The notes beneath the pieces were generated by a model. That model was not told the DNA's origin. It did not search any database and saw only the letters and a program-made list of their open reading frames with translations. Of a stretch of 64,000 bases of DNA, positions 55,078 through 64,000 are shown in pieces. The position numbers and the translations under genes were made by a program. Every line of letters starts with the position of its first letter. The stretch's first letter is position 1. The DNA is from Raffaelea ambrosiae. Lineage: Eukaryota > Ascomycota > Sordariomycetes > Ophiostomatales > Ophiostomataceae. Location of the stretch: NCBI GenBank assembly GCA_002778195.1, contig PCDI01000003.1:310001-374000 (forward strand). Direction: 5' to 3'.

Positions 55078-58000
55078 TCCTCCATGGCATATCGTCATTT
55101 CGTGGGCTATGCAAAAGATCTCATCCGCAACCGCTTCGCCGCCTGAACCATCGCGTGCCTCTGGAAGCGAGATTTACCCGAGCCATTGGGAGATGACGAT
55201 GTTAAAAGGAAGACAAGATGAGGTATACCAAATACCGACCAATTCTGCTCGCTTCCATTAAGATGGCATCCACTAGGCAAAGGAACGGGTTGAGGGGGGG
55301 GGGGGGGGTGAGTTAAGCCTTGTGCCTTGTGCCTGGAACCGATGAGGTGGTGACAATATGTCGTCTGACCCCCATGTCTTCTTGGCTATTCGTTCACAAT
55401 GGAATTCACCCTTTTGCCTTTCCCACGCGGCAAAAGAAGCGGCCCAGGGGGAGCAGTTCCAAAATTAAGAACAGTGTCAGCTCTCTCTTCTTTCTGCAGC
55501 CACCACAGCTCCCAAATATATCACATGGCATTTAGCCGGCCAAGGGCAAACAAGATGGCGAAGTCCTTGCGGCAGGCCAGGCGAGATAGAAGCGAAGGCA
55601 GAATAAAGAAGGAAAAAAAAAAAAACAGAATAGGGTTCAGGTGCGGGTATGCACAAGAGCCTTGTTTGCATATTGTGTCAGATCTGAAGATGACAAAAAT
55701 AAATAATGAACAGAAGGGGTTTAATCTATTTCTGGAAGTGGTCGAGGTCTCGACGGCCAGATCTGACAGATATCTGACAGCAGCAACAGTAATGGAACCT
55801 GCCAAATAAGGAATAAAAGCAGCTCCGACCAATCATTTGGTCAACTGAGAGAATTAAAGAAATGGTGCCCCTTTATGGTCGTGTTTGTTCTACCTGGTCA
55901 CAGTAATTATTCCAAGACAAGAGATCCAGAGAACGGAAGAGGCGTGTAGCTCAACGAGAAGACGGGAGTTCGACAGCCACGAAAAACACGCACACATACA
56001 CAGACAGGCATATGCAGGCCTAGAGCCTCTGTGAGCCGGCGCGTCCAGGTTTAAAGACTCGGCTTGCACTACAACGTTCCATTTTCAAGATGCCCAGGTC
56101 CGTGGGTTGACGATCTTACCCATCTTGGGGCAGGCATATGATCTGCTGGTATCTGCCAATGAGAACCCGGCATACCTTGTTCAGATATATTTTCTTCCTG
56201 GCTTGGTTAAACAAACAAAATCAAAGAAGGCATCGGCCAAACGAAACAACATTGTCTCGGATACATGTTTGCTTTTGCTGGCTACCCGTCGATATGCAGG
56301 GCATGTGCCTGTGTAATTCGACATATGCGGCCATCTGACAGATGACCGGGATCCGAACGCCGAGTTTGAGACCAGTCTCACCAGAAAAAAACCTCACGAA
56401 AGCTTACCCCGGACTATGGGACTCCACTGGAAGAAATGACTCGACGCTGAGTCGGTCTCTCATAGACTATCAACGGAAGACTGCACACAGGATTTGTGGT
56501 GTCCACCTGGAGAACTAAACCAAAGCCGACCACGCCGATTTATAATAATCAATGCCGACGTCAGAATTGGGTGCACGTAATAGGTACCCTGTAAAATGTG
56601 TAAGCTGCGTGGAGCAGCCAACGGCGTAAAGCTGGTAATAGCCGTTGGCCGTTGGTCGTTGGCTTTGAACGCCTCGAACCCTCATAGCACGATGCGATCT
56701 CTGCGAGCACGTGATACAACTGTCCAAGTGAGGGTCTTACGTAACGCCCAATAACGAGCTCTTCCAAGGCAGATTCATTTCCGGTGTGCCAGGCAATGGA
56801 GCCGTGTGGGTATTGTCCCCAGTGATAATCGTCCTGGCTCCAGCGTTATGGCATCTGATGGAAGGGCCACGTCAAGGTTTTTTATGGTGCTCTGCAGCAG
56901 GAATGCAAAGTAAGGGGCAGTGGGCGAAACGCACCCTGAAATCTGTTGGGTTGTGGGATCCCCCCCCTCCCATTTTTCGAGCTTAAAAAAGGGACCATGG
57001 AAACAGAGAAAAAAAAAAATAGTCTCCGGGGTAGACAAACGGAGTCTGTGCTGAGATTAGTGCCCGTTGTGGGTTTTTTTTTATCATGCCCTGCTCTACT
57101 CGTATTGCTCTGCTCTCTGTGTTCGCCTCCCTTGTACTCGTAGGCAGCCATTCAGCCCTGAAATCCAGAACCACTATGTAGCAAGAAACGGTCGAGTTTG
57201 GGTCGCGTTGAGCCCATTCCCCGTTTCGACCGTTGGGAAAGTGTGGTCTTCTGCCTGCGCATGCACAGCTCCATGACCAGAAAAAACGGACCATGGCCCG
57301 TCGTGAAACGGCCTGCGCGTCGTTGGCTGCAAGCCGGGTCGTGCGAGCAGCAGACGCGTTCAAGCCAGGGAATTGACGTCTTCTTTTCGACGACATCTAA
57401 TAGTTGTGGCCACTACTCGTACTCGGCGATGGACGTGTTTGATGGGAATGCCGTGCTTTTGCCAGACAGAGCCTGGTTGGCAAACCGTTTTACCGTTTTC
57501 ACAACCAACGTCTTGTGGGCTCCTATCCGGCCCTGATCTCCCCTGACTTGCTTGATTGCTGCGTGTTCCATGCCTTCTGTGTCTTCTATAGCCCATGCCT
57601 CCCGTGCTTGAGTTCGCTCGAAATTAAACAGACCCGGCTACGGCGTCCTGTTGCCACGCAACAGGATGCTGTAGCCGAGTCAGACGCGACAGGTACCAGA
57701 AACCGGGGGCCATAGCTTCTGCCCACAATGGGCAGTTGGCAGCTGGCAGCTGGCAGACTTGGCTTCCAATCAGCATTCTGCATCTTCCTGGCTCGTGCAA
57801 TTACTCTGATTCCAAGGCGTGTCCTTATTCCTTGGGCAGCAGCGACCGCCACGACGCATGCTCATCTCTGCTCCTTCCGCGTTGTGCTCTTCCCGTGCAC
57901 TTTGCTGCTTTGCTGGCAAAGACACATTCTCTCTCGCCTCGCTCACTCAGCGCTTGCTGGCCAACGGTTCTCACCATCGCAGGCGGCGCCGCTGTGCCGA

Positions 58001-60476
58001 CAGGGTTGCCGAGCTCGCGAGGCGAGTACCGCACAACGTAGACTTGCTCCAATTGGTTCCGGAGGAGAGTGGTCGGAGCAGAACGGTCGTAAGATATTAC
58101 ACTCTTTGTGTACAAGTTTCGTAAACTCTCGTGCAGGCAGTTAGTTGACACTTTGCTCTACTCGTACGTGCAGGTCGCGCTTGCACTGGAATCCACACCA
58201 GCCTGCCCCCTGTCGCTCGCTCCTTCCCTTCTTTCCACTTTCCCACTGCCGCTCCCGCGCCACCACACCCGTCCATAGCTCACCCTCCCATCCACCACTA
58301 AAAAGCCGCCTCCGTTTCGCTCCTGCCCAGCAGCCACGACTAGAAACAAACCCAATTCGCACCTTCCTCCCCTCCTTTTTCTTCTGGTTCTCCGCTTTTG
58401 ATCGAACGTCGATACTACGGAACGCAAAGAACCAGGACCGCCAGACACGAAGCTCTCGCGTCGCCCACGACATCCGCGTCCTGACCGTTTGTCTGCGCTG
58501 CTCCACCACGCCCCGGCGACGCTGCCTTGCAAAGAGGAAAGATATTGCTGCCTCGCACAGGCCGCCCTGTGACGCTCCAGCACGCTGCGGCCTCCCAGGG
58601 CCTGACAGCAAGGTCGCGCCTTCTGCTTTCGGGGTGGGCTGTTGACTGCTGGCTCTTTCCGCTGGCAAACAGCAGAAAACAGCTCTTTCTTGGGCTGTGC
58701 CCCACTTTTGTCCAGGTGAGACACGAGACACCATTTCCCGTTCTTGCTGCCCTGTGCTGTCCTGTGCTGCCCGCTCCTTCCTCCTTTCTCTCTCCTTCCC
58801 TGCCCCGTCTCCCCCTACTGCTACGCCTCTCAAACAGGCTTGCCTCACCACCACCACTGCTCCACGCCCTGTCTCTGACCCTCCCTCTCTAAATTTTCCC
58901 TGCCTCCTTGACCTCCACCAATTTTATCAACAAAAAAAAAAAAAAACCACACAATCGCTGCCAACAAACAACGAAACCTCTCTTTTCACGACCACGACCT
59001 CCTCCTTCCACTCCTCCGCACTCATTTCTTTTGTCGTTGTCTTTTGCAGCCCTCCTTTTCTTACTCTCCTTATTTTTTTCTTCGTTGCATCCCCCCCCGA
59101 GGGCCATCGTCCAGCAGCTGTTGCGTGCTTGTGGTTGTTTTGTGTGTGCGTTGCTCCCAATTTTTTTTTTGTCGTTGCCAAACAAAGAAGCCAGCCTGCA
59201 ACTTCCCCCATTTTTCTGCCGTCCCGCCAATCCGCTGCCAAAAAACCTCCTTGTCATTCCTCACTTCCTCTCCTTCTCTCCCATCGACGCTTCGCTTCTT
59301 CGACATCGAACTCGCCTCCCCCTCCGTCCTCTCCTACCGCCCAATCCTCCTCGTCTGCGCTGCAGCATCTCCGAGGGCCCTGTTCCCTTTCTACTTCTCC
59401 TTTCTCCTGCCGTCTCTCGTCTCCGTCTCCTGCAGAGAGGACCTGACCTGTCCTCCGGAAGCTTCCCCAGCTTCGCCTCCTCCCTAGTCCTCCCTCCCCC
59501 CGATTCGACATGGACGTTTCCATCGACGCTCTGCCATCCTCCGGTTTCTAATCTGCATTTTGCGTTCGTGCTCTCGACTGACGAAACAAGAATAAAAGGC
59601 CCCCTTTTCCTCGGTTTTTTGGGCTATCGCCTCTTCATCGACGGACGAATCATCGAACAATCCTCCTGTTCGTATTTCTGTCATATTTTAACTCTGGAAG
59701 CAGGAGTAGGACAAGGGAACAACCGCCCCTTATCTTCAACTTCTCCGCTTGCTTCTCGTCTGCACCAGCCGCCCCCGGTCGTCGTCGAGGCATCGAATCC
59801 AGACACCAACGGCCGCGAACAACTTTGCAAGCTGGTCCGGCATCCCCAATCACGATTTGGACCTCTCCCGAATACAGTCTCGTGGCTGATCCCAGAGTAA
59901 TGTATGGTTTCCTTGGACTTCCTTTTTTCCCTCTTCTATTTACCATTTGCACGTCATGCAAAGCCTCCCTTGCCTTTGCCCCCCATGCGCTGGCGCCATC
60001 TATCTCCGGCCTATTATGCGATAGGTTTCTCGGCCTTGCGATCCAACCTTACCTTTGCCCATCGGTTTTTGCTACACACTGTGCCAGCTGTTTCACTACC
60101 CATTGGCTGGACACGAGACAAGGTGGTACAGGCAGAGATGGTCAAAGAACCAAAAGGCGTGGAAATGCCACCCGCAAAGAAAAAGAAATAAAATACATGC
60201 AGGGGAGGAAAAAAAAAAGAACAGCACAAAGAGTGACAAAAAGGGGACACGCGGAGAAAAAAAAAACGTGACCGGGAAATACATGGAATCCATCTGCAAA
60301 CACCCCCATCACGACCCTCTCTCCATGACATCACTTTCTCAAGACGACCCATGATGAACTGACCGTGTCTTTCCCCAGAGCCAGACGTGACGCATCGCAC
60401 TGTCTCTAGCAGTGCAGAATCGACGGCTGCTTGTATGGTAGTGCCCACTCCGACGGCTCCGCGCTCCTCCTGAAAC

Positions 60477-63400
60477 ATGGTACAGCCTCGAAAACAGCCT
60501 GGAGATAATATGAACGGAACTGGAAAATCATCCAGTATGTCATTCCAACGCAAGGACGGCGCTGATGGCCGTGCTGGCAGTAGCACGGCCCGGGGAGATG
60601 GCAAGGCTCAGAACGGTAAGCAGGACAATTCTTTCCGGCTTTCACATCTCTTGGCTGCATACCGATAGGGTTGGCCCGATTAACTGACGCGTTGTCTTTC
60701 TTCGCATAGGTACTCGGTCCGGCTTTCGAACAGACACCGCTATTTCGAACAACCGCGCCGGTGCTGAACGCCCCCTGCAGCGATGGGTCCCCGACGCACC
60801 TGCTGAGATGGACGGATCCCTCGAGTCGTCCTCCAAGCCAGGTGGCTGGGATCAATTTGCCGAGAACGAGCGTTTGTTCGGCCTGAAAACCGATTACAAC
60901 GAGAACTATTACACAACTGCTATTGACAAGAGCCACCCGAAGTACAGCGAGCGCTTGGCCGCTGCTGATAGGCAAGCACGGGAAATTGAAAAGACTGCGC
61001 CTACCACGGCACATGTTGCTGAAGAGCGCGTAATGGATAATGCTGGTGGCGATGACCAGGGCGAGGATGAGGAAGACAAGTCAGTATCATTCTTTTCGTC
61101 TCTACACCTGCGCATACTCTGTTACTTTCAATTTTCAGCACATGGACACGCTGTACTGACACCATTTCCTCCCTATTCAGATACAGCGGTGTCCGCCGGC
61201 AGCAGGACTTCCCCCCGCTATCTTCGAACCGTGATAACAAGTACACACCACCTGCAAGACGAGCGCCGACTGGGCATACCACCGTGACCGGTGCCCCGGT
61301 TGACCCAGCTATCATCTCGTCGCAGATCAAGGTTGTGCCCAAGAAGCAAGGACAAGCCAAAGCCGAGGACACCAAGACGACACCTACCGCGGCCACACGG
61401 CCTGCTCCTCCTGTTGCGGTGCCACAAGTCAAGACTCCAGAGCCAAAGGCTGACGCCAAGGCTTCTGTCAAACATTCTGACACCAAGTCGACGGATGCGA
61501 AGGCCAACAGCGCCACGAAGTCGGCAGAGCCCGCAAAGACAACATCCGAAAGCGCAAGTTCCAGCACTACCAAGGTGCCGAGCGGCAGCTCCACCACCCT
61601 CCGTGCCTCGGCTACTCCTGGCCGTGCTGCTCTTTCCCCGAGTGGCAAGGCGACGACTTCGACGACTTCATCGTCTGCAGCGAACAGCCCTGCCCCTCCA
61701 AGTGTGACGGAGAATGTCGAAAACGCTCTGCTGAAAGATTTCAAAGACTTTGCGTCGCAGCAGCGCCTGCACGCCGAGAAGGCCCGGCACAACAAAATGA
61801 AGGCCGATGCTCAAAGCAAGCTGCAAGAACTGAAGAAGTTTGCCAACAGCTTCAAGCTCTCGACGCCCGTACCCGTTGATCTCATCTCGATCATTGCTAA
61901 GGACCCGGCCAAGCAGAAGCAGATCCAGGAGAAGGCCCGCCAGAACGTCGAAGAGCTGGCAAAGACCAAGACTGAAACGAAGGCTAAGGACACGGCAGCC
62001 GCCGCCAGCGCCGCCGCCACGGCAGCCGCGAAAGCCGCAACCGCCACAGCTGGCTCCACAGCGCCGTCTGCCGGCGGATCTGCGACCACTGCGGCCAGCA
62101 GCACTCCTACCGGGACGCATGTCGGCTCGAACACCGGTGCTTCGACAGACAAGCCTGCGGCATCCAATGCTCGCCAGAGCGGCTCTGTGTACAATACGCA
62201 CAACTCGTCTCCTGCGGGCGTGCCAAACCGCCATCCCAACTCGCGGCAGCCGTATATGCAGCAGGGGGGCTACCGGCAGCAGTCGCAGCCGTACCGCGGC
62301 GACCGCTCTGGCGCGCCGCACATGCAGCAGGGACACACTGGCAACCTCGCCGAGCGCATCCGCAATTCTGACCAGAACCGCTACTCCAAGGGACAGCCGC
62401 CCCATGGCCAGCAGCACTTCAACCATCCGCCCACCGGACCCGCCAACCCCATCGATCCGAACTACGCCCGCCGTCTCAGCGGCGTGCCGCCGGGAGCCCA
62501 TCTGGCGTCTCAAAAGCTGAACCCCACTATCCACGAGTTCCGCCCGAGTCCTTTTGCGGCTTCCTTCAACCCGACGGGACCCAGCGCTGGCTCCAGCCCT
62601 CGCTCCGCCGTGAACAACGTGGCCGAGTCCTCGCACCCTACTGCCACAGCATCGACTGCCCCGACAGTGATTACCGCCTCGTCGCCACGCATTATTGCTG
62701 GTGCTTTGATCCGTCGCAAGACGAATGCTGTCGACCCAAAGAAGTGCGATATCCTCTCTCATGCCAAGACTGTGAAGCCCCCAGAGAACAGACACTGGGA
62801 CGACAATGACGGGCTGCGGCCGCCGTTTGACACTCAGCCTATCTGGCGCCAGCACTTGGACAACGAGAAGGAGGATTCCACCATGCACTTGACTTACAAG
62901 GACTACTTTGAGCGCATGGCCTTTGGGGCCGCCGCCATGGCTACGCCCATCCAGGGACATGCCCTGCCACACGGCATGCCGCAAATGGCACACCATCAGC
63001 TTCCGTTGCACATGCAGCAGCACGGCGGCCACATGGGTCCACGGCCTTCGCCGCATATGCCACCTGTGCCTATGCACACGGGAGCCAACGGCCCGCATGG
63101 GCATGTTCCCCACGGCTCGTTCAATGGCAGTGATGACCACCGCATGATGCATTCGCAGTCTGCACAGTCGTTTGCCTCTCCCCGACTTGCAACTGTGCCG
63201 ATGTATCCTCCGCAGGTGGGCACAACGCCTCAGATGGCTTACAACCAGCCTATCATGCAGCAATTTATCCCGGGCGCACCCCAGATGAACCAGTTCAGGA
63301 ACTTCTCGAATGGGCCGCAGCAGTACATAGCGCCGCAGTCCGGTCCTATGATGTCCATGCTGCCGCCACAGCAGCATTTCGTTGCCGTCCCTGGCGGCAT

Positions 63401-63924
63401 GCCAATGTACCCCCAGTTCGTGGCGCCGCCTGGTACCCCAGGAGGAGTGGCCCCCCAGCATATGGGCGGCGCGAACGGGTATCCAAGTCCCGGCCGCCCG
63501 CCTGCGGCGCCGATGATGGTGCAGCAAGGATCCCAGCAGGGACAACCGATGTATGCAATGAGCCCCAGTATGCAGTACCAGCAGCCTGCCTTTGGACAAG
63601 GTGGTAAGCTTTTTTGATTTTTGATTTTTGATTTTCTTGAACAGCAGACACGTTCTAACACGTGCTGACATGATAGCAAAAGTACCCATGCGAGGCAGTT
63701 ATAATAACCCCGGTGCTCAGCAATTCGGCACCAGCCCGCAGCACCCGCATCAGTACGGGCCTCCTCACAGGAATGGCAGTGGCAGCTACGGTGGCAAGAA
63801 TTACCAAAACCACAACCACAATTCGCATCAAGGGCCGCCACCTCACCAAGCAAGCCACGGCGGGCCAACACCGACAGCCCAACAAGGACGGGCTGGTGGT
63901 GATGGACCCGAGGAGGCCAAATGA
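60477..63924 (+). CDS. PBP1: Ataxin-2/Pbp1 homologue with LsmAD domain
   Basis: Poly(A)-binding-protein-interacting stress-granule factor controlling mRNA 3' ends and translation. Four exons (60477-60615, 60710-61079, 61181-63603, 63677-63924) give 1059 residues. After a 46-residue hydrophilic start comes GTRSGFRTDTAISN, then the LsmAD domain (about 90-150; WDQFAENERLFGLKTDYNENYYTTAIDKSHP), and a RRQQDFPPL segment. A Ser/Ala/Lys-rich region, a charged helical segment (about 350-430; KDFASQQRLHAEKARHNKMK), a PAM2-like motif at about 616-630 (LNPTIHEFRPSPFAASF), and a long Gln/Pro/Met/His-rich tail typical of condensate-forming proteins follow. Oddly, no Lsm/SM domain is visible before LsmAD, although it normally precedes it. 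The exon 2 donor is GTCAGT. The stop is 76 nt from the window edge. Confidence 0.9.
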
Positions 63925-64000
63925 GACAGACCACCGGGCCTCCTGACTCTAGTCCTTTGCATTTTTCTATTTCGCCTCGCGATTGGGCGTCTTCTTTTTT

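Larger units (their letters stand above)
54585..60476. other. 5.9-kb divergent intergenic region, LPMO / PBP1
   Basis: No gene supported. 54585-55090 is the LPMO upstream region with a TATA box (55022-55014, minus) and a 19-C run at 55059-55077. A 15-G run lies at 55294-55308. 55800-56750 is anonymous, with a short tandem GTTGGCC/GTTGGTC motif near 56643. 57000-60476 leads to PBP1; 58150-59520 is extremely CT-rich on the plus strand, suggesting a long leader or promoter. I searched the CT-rich stretch and 59500-60476 for exons encoding an Lsm domain and found none. Confidence 0.5.

Noticed and set aside
58908..59900. 330-codon plus-strand frame upstream of PBP1
   Set aside because: Ser/Pro/Leu-rich translation of a CT-rich tract, open by composition only.
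61668..63689. 673-codon minus-strand frame over PBP1
   Set aside because: Arg/His/Gly-rich shadow of the Gln/Pro-rich tail.
1..64000. CRISPR arrays, insertion sequences, intact transposons
   Set aside because: No spaced direct-repeat array, terminal inverted repeats or transposase/integrase/RT motifs were found, and the window is eukaryotic.

Overview
This window is nuclear DNA from a filamentous ascomycete fungus, most likely a Sordariomycete. Genes carry short introns with GT donors and CTAAC-type branch points, and the protein set is typical of the group: a Zn2Cys6 regulator, an AA11-type chitin LPMO, a GPI protein, Ede1, Pbp1 and alpha-tubulin. The species cannot be named from sequence alone. 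There are no operons, CRISPR arrays, rRNA genes, convincing tRNAs or intact mobile elements.

Layout. 0-11.6 kb is housekeeping: a PPR protein cut by the left edge (1-1905, +), COX8-family cytochrome oxidase subunit (2322-2618, -), the exosome helicase MTR4 (3255-6726, +), an ABCC-transporter relic (7027-8313, -) and alpha-tubulin (9700-11582, +). An EDE1-like endocytic scaffold lies at 13839-18626 (+). A gene-poor stretch to 24 kb holds one eroded minus-strand locus. From 24 to 38 kb genes are denser: a Cys-rich secreted protein (24022-25375, +), DPH3/KTI11 (25910-26271, +), a GPI-type Thr/Pro-rich wall protein (27478-27963, -), a small predicted mitochondrial membrane protein (29838-30696, +), AP-3 sigma (31132-31713, -), frataxin (32151-32831, +) and a Zn2Cys6 transcription factor (33351-37165, -). 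After 7.8 kb without a supported gene comes a Cys-rich single-pass surface protein (44991-46912, +), a short secreted paralogue of the 24-kb protein (50608-51307, +), an AA11-like LPMO with an X278-like module (53339-54584, -), and an ataxin-2/Pbp1 homologue (60477-63924, +).

How the genes relate. They work independently, but themes recur. Four have mitochondrial roles or predicted targeting (PPR, COX8, the 192-aa protein, frataxin). Several are extracellular or wall-linked (24022, 27478, 44991, 50608, 53339). MTR4, Pbp1 and the PPR protein act on RNA. Two divergent pairs (COX8/MTR4, AP-3 sigma/frataxin) share short promoter intervals.

The points I would look at again are the two-member secreted family with a shared ACSCWGIT module, the LPMO whose only intron separates catalytic and X278-like parts, the Pbp1 homologue in which no Lsm/SM domain is visible, the internally deleted ABCC relic, and the uncharacterised Cys-rich membrane protein at 45 kb. 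I saw no convincing new multigene system. Coordinates were read by eye; splice sites were checked by reading frame and by matching known family ends.
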